A DNA stretch of 33,485 nucleotides. It comes from Bacteroidales bacterium. GTDB taxonomy: Bacteria > Bacteroidota > Bacteroidia > Bacteroidales > UBA932. Shown piece after piece: positions 13,076 through 20,319 of the stretch. The stretch's first letter is position 1. Each line of letters starts with the position of its first letter. The DNA lies in assembly GCA_016282145.1 (NCBI GenBank), contig JAEEJZ010000011.1, forward strand, positions 1 to 33,485, written 5' to 3'. The notes below the pieces were generated by a model. It was not told where the DNA came from, did not search any database, and saw only the letters and a program-made list of their open reading frames with translations. The translations under genes were made by a program, and so were the position numbers.

Positions 13076-13847
13076 ACCAACGGGTCAGGGCCACCAGAAG
13101 GCCGTGGGTCTTACGGTAAAGGAAGCCCCTTTCCGGGAGGGCACGGCTGTGGTTCCGGTAGGAAAAGAAAGGATGATTCCGGACATTGGCAGGCGCAGGG
13201 AGCAAAGTGTCCCAGGCCAGTCCGGCCTCCCGCATGCCATAGGAAAAGGACAACTGGTCCCGGCGGGAGAAACGGGAAATCAAGGACCACCAGATATCGT
13301 CGAGCCGGCGCACCGCGGCATCAGTTCCGCTGTGGCGTAGCAGCACTCCCGTCTCGAAGAGCCCAAAATGCCTGGGCAGACCGTTGCGACGCAGGAAGCG
13401 GAGGATGCGGAGCGCCCTGAAAGCCTTCTCCCGGCCGCCCTGCACCACCCGGACGGCTTCTTCGTAGGCACAGTCCGTCGTCGGATGCCAAATCCCGGAA
13501 ATCGGAACGTTCCCGTCCATCTTCTGTCGCACGACGGAAAAGAATTCCTCCTGGACGACATCGATGTTCGCATCGATCCACAGGGTGTATTCGTAGCCGG
13601 GGAGCAGCTCTTCCGGATGGGTCTTGGCATAGCGCGCCCTTTCGAGGGGAGCGGACACGGGAGCGTCCAATTCCACCATCTTCCACGGGCCCGAGTTTTC
13701 TTCCCGTTTTTCGCCCTTCCCTACATAGCAATAATAATCTGCATCGGGGCAGACTACTCTATGCACGGGAATCTCATCATAAGCTCCGGTGATGGCGGTG
13801 TAAACGGCAAGTTTAGATTTCACAAGCCCAAAGTTATGGATTTCCAT
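13062..13847 (-). CDS. Glycosyltransferase of the TOD1/MUCI70 (DUF616) family
   Basis: The product is 261 residues from ATG 13845-13847 (MEIHNFGLVK). The family pattern is KLAVYTAITGAYDEI near the N-terminus, then a Cys/Asp-containing strand (VVCPDADYYCYV), then AKTHPEELLPGYEYTLWIDAN (about 87-107), the region that binds donor and metal in this DUF616 group. It ends in a helical, basic C-terminus. It probably adds a sugar to a lipid-linked or surface glycan at the inner membrane. Much longer upstream frames run antisense through another glycosyltransferase and are not used. Its stop lies 14 bp inside the following flippase gene, which makes it the first gene of that operon. It diverges from the plus-strand glycosyltransferase at 13872. 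Confidence 0.75.
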   Translation of the reverse strand: MEIHNFGLVKSKLAVYTAITGAYDEIPVHRVVCPDADYYCYVGKGEKREENSGPWKMVELDAPVSAPLERARYAKTHPEELLPGYEYTLWIDANIDVVQEEFFSVVRQKMDGNVPISGIWHPTTDCAYEEAVRVVQGGREKAFRALRILRFLRRNGLPRHFGLFETGVLLRHSGTDAAVRRLDDIWWSLISRFSRRDQLSFSYGMREAGLAWDTLLPAPANVRNHPFFSYRNHSRALPERGFLYRKTHGLLVALTRWYAER

Positions 13848-13871
13848 AAAATTTCGCAACTTTGCAGTATT

Positions 13872-14774
13872 ATGGTCAGCGTCATCGTTCCCAACTATAA
13901 CTACGCGGCATTCCTGCCCGAAAGGATGAACTCCATCCTCGCACAGCGCTACGGGGACTACGAAATCATCCTGCTGGACGATGCTTCGACCGACGACAGC
14001 CTGAAACTGATGGAAGCCTACCGGGACCATCCGCGCGTCAAGACCATCGTCGCCAACAGCGAGAACGGCGGCTCCCCCTTCCCGCAGTGGAAGAAGGGGC
14101 TGGCCCTCGCCTCCGGGGAATTTGTATGGATTGCGGAAAGCGACGACAGCTGCACCCCAGATTTCCTGGAAACGGCGATGCAGGCTTTCGAGGCCTGTCC
14201 GCAGACCGTGCTGTGGTTCTGCGCTTCCCTGAAAACCGATGCGCAGGGACAGAGCTCCGGCCTGCACCCGAACCTGGTCGGAGAAACGGCATTCTGCCTG
14301 GACGGGCGGGAATTCGTCCGGACCAGGATGCACAGGAAAAACATGGTGGTCAATGCCAGTTCCGCGGTTTTCCGCAGAGAGGCGGCCCTGCAGGTGCAGA
14401 ACGGCTGGGACCGGTTGGGCGGATACGGAGACTATATGTTCTGGATCGGGCTGGCCCTCCAGGGGAAGGTGGAATATTGTCCCCGGGAAATGAACTATTT
14501 CCGCTTTCACGATGCAAACCGGACGGCGGCGATGGTCGCATCGGCCAAAGGGCTCAACGAAACCATCATTACCGACCGCTTCCTTTTCGGACAGGGAATC
14601 ATTTCCGGCGCAGAACTGTTCTGGCGCAATGTCAACACCCTCTACAAAATCCGCTACAGGATGGCGGATGTCCCGGGTGCCGCCGAGGCCGCCTCAAAGA
14701 TCCCTGCCGGGCCGGCGATGAAACTGGCTTTGGCGCTCAAACGCCTCTGGAGGTGCGCCAGCGGGAAGGATTGA
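13872..14774 (+). CDS. Family 2 glycosyltransferase
   Basis: The 300-residue protein has the GT-A fold of family 2. It starts MVSVIVPNYNYAAFLPERMN, then EIILLDDASTDDS (about 33-45) for nucleotide binding, SENGGSPFPQWKKGLALASG, and the metal-binding WIAESDD (about 90-96). The C-terminal half has NASSAVFRREAA and helices with no clear membrane anchor. It should transfer a sugar from a nucleotide donor to a growing surface glycan. The start at 13872 is chosen because it begins exactly at the conserved VSVIVPNYN strand; a longer in-frame start runs into the promoter region. An AACTTTG box at 13858-13865 gives a very short leader. It runs towards the minus-strand glycosyltransferase and overlaps its 3' end by 38 bp. 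Confidence 0.85.
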   Translation: MVSVIVPNYNYAAFLPERMNSILAQRYGDYEIILLDDASTDDSLKLMEAYRDHPRVKTIVANSENGGSPFPQWKKGLALASGEFVWIAESDDSCTPDFLETAMQAFEACPQTVLWFCASLKTDAQGQSSGLHPNLVGETAFCLDGREFVRTRMHRKNMVVNASSAVFRREAALQVQNGWDRLGGYGDYMFWIGLALQGKVEYCPREMNYFRFHDANRTAAMVASAKGLNETIITDRFLFGQGIISGAELFWRNVNTLYKIRYRMADVPGAAEAASKIPAGPAMKLALALKRLWRCASGKD

Positions 14775-15708
14775 AACTTTCCAGGAACTTATAGACTTGT
14801 ACCGTATGGCGCGGGAACAGGGAAAAGGCCAGAAACTCCAGTTTATATTTCCACTCGGGTGCCTTCTTCAGATGGACGAACAGGGCCCTGTTTTCGTAAA
14901 CGCAGCGGTTGAAATCCGCCGCGAACTCCGCGCCGAAGTCGTAGCAGTTTTTCAGGGCATGGTTCAGATCCGAGGCAATCAGGCTGTGAAAGGCCTCCCG
15001 GTAGCGCGGCTCCACCGTCGCGCAAAAGGCATCCAGCAGCTTCTGGGCCCGGACGGAATCGAAGGCCCGTCGCGGATTGCCGGTCCGGGTGGTGGAATCC
15101 GGCGTTAGGCGGACCCAATACAGGATTTCGTCGGTAAACTCCACCCGCTGTGCCGCATACCAGGCACAGGGGGTAAAGACCGCATCTTCGTGATAGATCC
15201 CTTCGGGGAACTTCAAGCCCTGAGCGAGCAGGAATTCCCTCCTGTACACGCTGAAGGGGGTTCCCCGCTGCAGTTTCCGCTTCAAGAGAAAATCTTTTCC
15301 CGGGCAGGGCAGGCAGTTCTTCCAACTGAAACGGCGCAGCGGCTTCCCGTCTATCAGGTTCGCCCCGCAAAGGGCGACGATATCAGGCTTGGAAGGGACG
15401 TCCGTCAGGGTAAGCATACGCTCCGCCGCCCCCTCGGGCAACAGGTCATCCGCATCGACGAACCAGACATACTCCCCTTCCGCCTGCGTCAGGCCGAAAT
15501 TCCGGGCCGCCCCCTGCCCGGCGTGTTCCCGCTCGAAGACGCGGACCTGCGGGAATTCTTCCCTGCAGATTTCCGCCGTCCCGTCCGCTGATCCGTCAAT
15601 GACCACGATCACCTCCGTTTCCGCCACGGGAGGCAGCGAGGCAAGGCAAGTACGGATATAGGGCGCCGCATTGTAGGCGGGAATGACGATGGAAAGTCGC
15701 AGGTTCAT
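14737..15708 (-). CDS. Family 2 glycosyltransferase
   Basis: This 323-residue GT-A enzyme starts at ATG 15706-15708: MNLRLSIVIPAYNAAPYIRT. Donor-binding motifs are EVIVVIDGSADGTAEIC (about 33-49), AGQGAARNFGL (about 62-72) and WFVDADD (about 80-86), all in typical GT2 order. The C-terminal part has YHEDAVFTPCAWYAAQRVEF, where the HED motif is a common catalytic feature of this subgroup, and a basic helical end. It probably extends the same surface glycan as its neighbours. Its ATG overlaps the previous gene's stop in an ATGA, so the two are translationally coupled. Longer starts would invade that gene. Its end overlaps the plus-strand glycosyltransferase by 38 bp. Confidence 0.87.
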   Translation of the reverse strand: MNLRLSIVIPAYNAAPYIRTCLASLPPVAETEVIVVIDGSADGTAEICREEFPQVRVFEREHAGQGAARNFGLTQAEGEYVWFVDADDLLPEGAAERMLTLTDVPSKPDIVALCGANLIDGKPLRRFSWKNCLPCPGKDFLLKRKLQRGTPFSVYRREFLLAQGLKFPEGIYHEDAVFTPCAWYAAQRVEFTDEILYWVRLTPDSTTRTGNPRRAFDSVRAQKLLDAFCATVEPRYREAFHSLIASDLNHALKNCYDFGAEFAADFNRCVYENRALFVHLKKAPEWKYKLEFLAFSLFPRHTVQVYKFLESFNPSRWRTSRGV

Positions 15709-16577
15709 TGCAGTTCCCTCCAATATGATTTCCATTTCCTGCGCAAGCGCGGACGGAAACTGTGAAGCGCGATTCTGCTGAGCACCGTGCACTTTCTACA
15801 CAGGAGCAGGAAAGAGGCACAGCGCGGCGGACGCGTCTTGGAAAGATAGATTTTCCAGGAGCAGGTCTTCATCGCATGGGTGGCGAGGTTTCCGCTGCTC
15901 GCGCCCCCCAGATGGACGATACGGACGGAAGGAAGATTCACGAGCTTCCAACCGGCCGCCCAGATCCGGTGGCAGAGTTCGGTATCCTCGAAATACATGA
16001 AGAAATCCGGATCGAAGGCGCCGACGGCTTCCAGGACGCTCCGGCGGACGCAGAGCGCCGCACCGGAAATGACGGCCACCTCCAGCGGCTGGCTGCCGGA
16101 ATTGAAGAAACGCCTTTTCCCATAGCGGAGCCGGGAAGGCAGCCCATCCCAGAAGGTATCGAACTCCGCCCAGAGCGAGGGATAGAAACGCATGAAAGAC
16201 TGCCCCGGCCGGCCATCGGCATCCACGAGGTTGGGGCCGACGGCTCCTACTGCCGGATGGGCATCCAGATAGTCGGAAAGGGATTTCAAGGCGTTATCCC
16301 TCAGTAGGGTATCCGTATTGAGGAAGAGGATGTTCCGGCCCGAAGCGCTGGCGAGCGCCAGGTTGTTCGCCCGGCCGAAACCCAGGTTTTCCTCACTGTA
16401 AAGGTAAGTGATACGCGGATCGCCGCTGAAGCGTCCACGCGAGGCATCGACGGAAGCGTTGTCCGCGAGGATCAGTTCAAAATCCAGCCCGGACGTATGC
16501 GCGAAGACACTGTCCAGACACGCCGCGGTAATTTCCGCGGAATTGTAGTTTACACATATGACGGACAAATCTTTCAC
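15705..16577 (-). CDS. Family 2 glycosyltransferase, rhamnosyltransferase-like (WbbL type)
   Basis: The catalytic domain begins KDLSVICVNYNSAEITAACL, followed by ELILADNASVD (about 33-43), ENLGFGRANNLAL (about 63-75), and NTDTLL (about 86-91), the DxD-type metal site. It then has NLVDADGRPGQSFMRFYPSL and FDPDFFMYFEDTELCHRIWA, the ExxELC signature of WbbL-like rhamnosyl- and related transferases. The C-terminus is basic and amphipathic, suggesting membrane association. I set the start at GTG 16575-16577, because a TAATTTCG promoter box (16583-16590) lies within the longer frame that starts at 16664. The transcript would then be almost leaderless. The stop overlaps the next gene by 4 bp. The family is sure; the sugar is not. 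Confidence 0.82.
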   Translation of the reverse strand: MKDLSVICVNYNSAEITAACLDSVFAHTSGLDFELILADNASVDASRGRFSGDPRITYLYSEENLGFGRANNLALASASGRNILFLNTDTLLRDNALKSLSDYLDAHPAVGAVGPNLVDADGRPGQSFMRFYPSLWAEFDTFWDGLPSRLRYGKRRFFNSGSQPLEVAVISGAALCVRRSVLEAVGAFDPDFFMYFEDTELCHRIWAAGWKLVNLPSVRIVHLGGASSGNLATHAMKTCSWKIYLSKTRPPRCASFLLLCRKCTVLSRIALHSFRPRLRRKWKSYWRELQ

Positions 16578-16582
16578 GTCTG

Positions 16583-16641
16583 CGAAATTACAAAATTTCC
16601 CCGAAAATGATAGGGAAAAAAGCGAAGAAGGATTAACTTTG
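16583..16641. promoter_or_regulatory. Divergent promoter boxes for the glycosyltransferase operon and feoAB
   Basis: On the minus strand TAATTTCG (16583-16590) lies 5 nt before the GTG start of the glycosyltransferase. On the plus strand TAACTTTG (16634-16641) lies 13 nt before the feoAB ATG at 16655. Neither has a clear TTTG at the ideal distance. An iron-responsive operator cannot be recognised. Confidence 0.45.
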
Positions 16642-16654
16642 CGGATGGATACGT

Positions 16655-19030
16655 ATGCTGTCATTAGATAAACTCAGGAAAGGGGAAAGCGCCGTTATAG
16701 AAACGGTCGGCGGAGAGGGGGCGGTGCGCCTGCACCTCCTCGGCATGGGTTTGATTCCGGGCGCAATCGTAAAAGTGGTGGACCGGGCACCTTCCGGCGA
16801 TCCGATCCAGCTCCAGGTCAGCGGCTATGCGCTCAGTCTGCGGAAGGAGGATGCGGCGGCCATCAAGGTCAAAAAAGCCAGGGAGGAAGAACTCTCCGGC
16901 CAGGCCGGGGATAGCGCTACGGTCGGGGACGATGTCCGCTTCAACGCCTACCTCCACGACCACAATGCCCACCCGGGCCTGGGAGAAGGCGGAAAATACC
17001 ATTCCCGCGACCACGCGAATCCCCTGCCGAAAGGCACCGCACTGAATATCGCCCTCGCCGGCCAGCAAAACTGCGGCAAGACCACGCTCTTCAATACCCT
17101 GACAGGCTCCAATCAGCACGTGGGCAATTTCCCGGGCGTAACGGTGGACCGCAAGGAAGGGATTATCAAGGGACACCCGGACACCACCCTCACGGACCTT
17201 CCCGGCATCTATTCCCTTTCCCCCCACACGGCGGAAGAACTCGTCTCCCGGGAATTCATCCTGGCTCCGGACACGCGGGGCCTGATCAATATCGTAGATG
17301 CGGGCAACCTGGAAAGGCACCTCTACCTGACGCTGCAACTGATGGAATTGAACGTACCGATTGTACTGGCGCTCAATATGATGGATGAACTGAGGGGCAA
17401 CGGCGGCGCCATCCGCATCAACGAGATGGAACGCATCCTCGGCATTCCGGTCGTCGGCATTTCGGCAGCGAACAACGAGGGCATCGAGGAACTGGTGGAG
17501 CACGCACTGCACGTAGCCCGCTACCAGGAAGGACCGGCGCGCCAGGATTTCTGCGACAAGAACGACCACGGCGGCGCCGTGCACCGCTGCCTGCACAGCG
17601 TGATGCACCTGATTGAAGATTACGCGGCCGACGCGGGGCTGCCCGTCCGCTTCGCCGCCACCAAACTCGTGGAAGGCGACCCCTGGGTGGAGAGTGCGCT
17701 CAAACTGCAGGCCGCAGACAAGGAGAATATCGACCGGCTCATCGCCGCGATGGAGCAGGAGCGCGGACTGGACAGGGCCGCCGCCATCGCCGATATGCGC
17801 TACGCTTTCATCCGGAAACTCTGCGCGCAGACCGTCGTCAAGCCGCGCGAAAGCCGGGAGTACCTGCGCAGCCGCAGCATCGACCGCGTCCTCACCGGGA
17901 AATGGACCGCTTTTCCCATTTTCGCAGCCATCATGTCGCTCATCCTCTGGCTGACCATCGACGTGCTCGGCGCACCGCTGCAAGACCTGCTTGAACAGGG
18001 GATTTCCGCGCTCGGCGCCCTGATCGGCGCGGGCATGGAGCGCATGGAGGTCAGTCCGGCGGTACAGTCGCTGGTCGTGGATGCGATTTTCGGCGGCGTC
18101 GGCTCAGTCGTGAGTTTCGTTCCCATCATCATCCTCCTGTTCTTCTTCCTGTCGATGCTGGAAGACAGCGGATATATGGCGCGCGTAGCCTATTTCACCG
18201 ACAGTTTCCTGCGCAAGATCGGCCTTTCCGGCCGGAGCATCGTACCCCTGCTGATCGGGCTGGGCTGTTCGGTGCCCGGAGTGATGGCCGCCCGCACCCT
18301 GCCTTCCGCCTATGACCGCCGGCGTACGATCCTGCTGACGCCGTTCATGAGCTGCTCGGCGAAACTGCCCATCTACGCCTTTTTGAGCAGCGCCTTCTTC
18401 CCCGGACACGGCGGACTGGTTCTGGCCTGCCTCTACCTCTTCGCCATCGTCACCGGCATCGTCGTGGCCCTCATCGGCCGGGCCCTGCGCCACCGCAAAG
18501 GCGGCGCGGCCCCCTTCGTGCTGGAACTGCCCAACTACCGACTCCCGCAGTTGCGCAATGTCCTGCACCTGCTTTCCGACAAGACCGTCGATTTTATCAA
18601 GCGCGCCTTTACCGTGATTTTCCTGGCGACCCTGGTCATCTGGTGCCTGCAGACCTTCGACTGGCGGCTCAATATGGTTTCGGATGCGGAACAGAGCATG
18701 CTTGCCGGCATCGCCGGATGGATCGCGCCCCTGTTCTCCCCGATTGCACTGGGTAACTGGCGCGTGGTGACGGCTCTGATCACCGGATTCCTGGCCAAGG
18801 AAAGCGTAGTTTCGACGATGGAACTGCTCGGCGTTACGGCATCGCTCACCACCCTGAGCGCCATTCCCCTGCTGGTTTTCTGCCTGCTCTATACGCCCTG
18901 CGTCGCCGCCATTGCCGCAGTGCGGCGTGAACTCGGCCCCCGCTGGGCACTGTTCATGATCTTTTTCCAATGCTTCATCGCCTGGCTGGCCGCCTGGCTC
19001 GTGTATCATCTAGCCCTCCTTGTGTTATGA
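16655..19030 (+). CDS. feoB: Ferrous iron transporter, FeoA-FeoB fusion
   Basis: Residues 1 to about 75 are a FeoA SH3-like domain (RLHLLGMGLIPGAIVKVVDR, then IQLQVSGYALSLRKEDAAAI). A His-rich linker follows at about 98-121 (eg YLHDHNAHPG). The FeoB G domain has G1 GQQNCGKT (136-143), GVTVD (161-165), G3 DLPG (181-184) and G4 NMMD (241-244). The membrane part (about 420-791) contains two gate repeats, with the conserved LIGLGCSVPG and LLYTPCVAAI, which carry the cysteines of the FeoB permease. It imports Fe2+ across the inner membrane. Fused FeoAB proteins are normal in the Bacteroidota. The stop codon overlaps the next gene by 4 bp (ATGA), so the two are coupled. Confidence 0.96.
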   Translation: MLSLDKLRKGESAVIETVGGEGAVRLHLLGMGLIPGAIVKVVDRAPSGDPIQLQVSGYALSLRKEDAAAIKVKKAREEELSGQAGDSATVGDDVRFNAYLHDHNAHPGLGEGGKYHSRDHANPLPKGTALNIALAGQQNCGKTTLFNTLTGSNQHVGNFPGVTVDRKEGIIKGHPDTTLTDLPGIYSLSPHTAEELVSREFILAPDTRGLINIVDAGNLERHLYLTLQLMELNVPIVLALNMMDELRGNGGAIRINEMERILGIPVVGISAANNEGIEELVEHALHVARYQEGPARQDFCDKNDHGGAVHRCLHSVMHLIEDYAADAGLPVRFAATKLVEGDPWVESALKLQAADKENIDRLIAAMEQERGLDRAAAIADMRYAFIRKLCAQTVVKPRESREYLRSRSIDRVLTGKWTAFPIFAAIMSLILWLTIDVLGAPLQDLLEQGISALGALIGAGMERMEVSPAVQSLVVDAIFGGVGSVVSFVPIIILLFFFLSMLEDSGYMARVAYFTDSFLRKIGLSGRSIVPLLIGLGCSVPGVMAARTLPSAYDRRRTILLTPFMSCSAKLPIYAFLSSAFFPGHGGLVLACLYLFAIVTGIVVALIGRALRHRKGGAAPFVLELPNYRLPQLRNVLHLLSDKTVDFIKRAFTVIFLATLVIWCLQTFDWRLNMVSDAEQSMLAGIAGWIAPLFSPIALGNWRVVTALITGFLAKESVVSTMELLGVTASLTTLSAIPLLVFCLLYTPCVAAIAAVRRELGPRWALFMIFFQCFIAWLAAWLVYHLALLVL

Positions 19031-20316
19031 ATTTCCTGAGTATCGTCATTTTGCTTCTGGTCCTTGTGGCTGCGTGCTTTGCCCTGTTCAAGCTCCTTTC
19101 CTCCAGGCGGAAACCGCACTGCGAGGGCTGCAGCCAATGCGAGGGCTGTCCCGGCGTGCGCAAGCAGCTCCTTCTCCTGCTGCTGGCCTTCTCCCTGCCT
19201 GCAGGACAACTTTTTGCCTCCAACCTGCTCTATGGCCCCTGGGTACACAATGTGGACGAACACGGCTTTACGGTACTCTGGGTAAGCGAGAAACCCTCCT
19301 TGGATTACGTGGAAATCGCTCCGGACGACGGGACGCCCTTCGAGGCAATGGCCCGCGAGCGCATCTATGAAACCTCCTACGGACGCAGGTTCTTCGGCCG
19401 CTTCCACTGTGTAAGGGTCGAGTCCCTTGCCCCCGGGACGACTTATCGCTACCGCCTCGTCGGCCAGACGGTGGAAGACGATTCCAATCCCTACCGCATT
19501 GTTTACGGTCCGCGGCGCCTGATTTCCTCGAAAAAGATAAGTTATTCGGTAAAGACGCTGAATGCAGCCGCCGACACCTGCCGCTTCTCCGTCTTCAATG
19601 ACATCCATTTCAAGAACAAGCGCTTTACGGCACTCGCCGCTCCGATTGACCCGGCAAAGACCGACTTCATCCTGCTCAACGGCGATATCGTCTCCTACGC
19701 GCAGAGCCTCGATACCGTCGCCAAATACAGCATCCAGCCCATCGCAGCCCAGGCGGCCAAACTCCCTCTGTTCTTTGCCAGGGGCAACCACGAAAGCCGC
19801 GGAAGGGCGGCCTACGGGGTTCACTCCCTCTTCCCCACCCCGACCGGGGAGTTCTGGTACAGTTTCCGGCAGGGACCGGCCGCGTTCATCGTGCTGGATG
19901 CCGGCGAGGATAAACCCGACAGCAGTCACGAGTATGCCGGAATGGCCGATTTCGACCGTTACCGCGAGCGGGAGACCCGCTGGCTGGAAACGGCGCTGCA
20001 GGACCCGTCCTTCGTCTCCGCTCCCGTCAAAATCTGCATCGTCCACATACCTACCCTCGCGACAAAGGCCAGTTGGTACAGCCAGCGCTGGATTACCGAG
20101 CACTGGGCTCCCCTTCTCGAGAAGGCCGGAGTGGACCTGATGCTGAGCGCCCACCATCACAAGTGGATGTGCGTAGAGGCGGGGCAGGACGGCAAAAACT
20201 ATCCGGTCCTGGTCAACAGCAACATGGAACGGATGGACGTGATGGTCACAGCCGACGGAATCGAGGTCAAGACCTACGATACCGAAGGTCAGCTCTGCCA
20301 CCGGTGGAGCAAATAA
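19027..20316 (+). CDS. FeoB-associated Cys-rich membrane segment fused to a secreted metallophosphoesterase
   Basis: The 429-residue product has two parts in one frame. Residues 1-43 (MNFLSIVILLLVLVAACFAL, then CEGCSQCEGC with four Cys) match the small FeoB-associated Cys-rich membrane protein that usually follows feoB. From residue 44 the sequence looks like a new signal peptide, RKQLLLLLLAFSLPAGQLFA, then a Fn3-like purple-acid-phosphatase N-domain (about 65-165) and a calcineurin-like phosphoesterase: FNDIHF, LNGDIVSY, ARGNHESRG, HIPT and SAHHHKWM. No stop separates the parts. An in-frame GTG at 19156-19158 could start the phosphatase separately. The ATG overlaps feoB by 4 bp. The two domains are clear; whether one or two proteins are made is open. 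Confidence 0.8.
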   Translation: MNFLSIVILLLVLVAACFALFKLLSSRRKPHCEGCSQCEGCPGVRKQLLLLLLAFSLPAGQLFASNLLYGPWVHNVDEHGFTVLWVSEKPSLDYVEIAPDDGTPFEAMARERIYETSYGRRFFGRFHCVRVESLAPGTTYRYRLVGQTVEDDSNPYRIVYGPRRLISSKKISYSVKTLNAAADTCRFSVFNDIHFKNKRFTALAAPIDPAKTDFILLNGDIVSYAQSLDTVAKYSIQPIAAQAAKLPLFFARGNHESRGRAAYGVHSLFPTPTGEFWYSFRQGPAAFIVLDAGEDKPDSSHEYAGMADFDRYRERETRWLETALQDPSFVSAPVKICIVHIPTLATKASWYSQRWITEHWAPLLEKAGVDLMLSAHHHKWMCVEAGQDGKNYPVLVNSNMERMDVMVTADGIEVKTYDTEGQLCHRWSK

Positions 20317-20319
20317 AGT

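Noticed and set aside
10688..13420. A 910-codon plus-strand frame opposite the flippase fusion
   Set aside because: It is a shadow frame with Arg/Gly/Gln-rich composition and no domain; the minus strand encodes clear flippase and ATP-grasp motifs.
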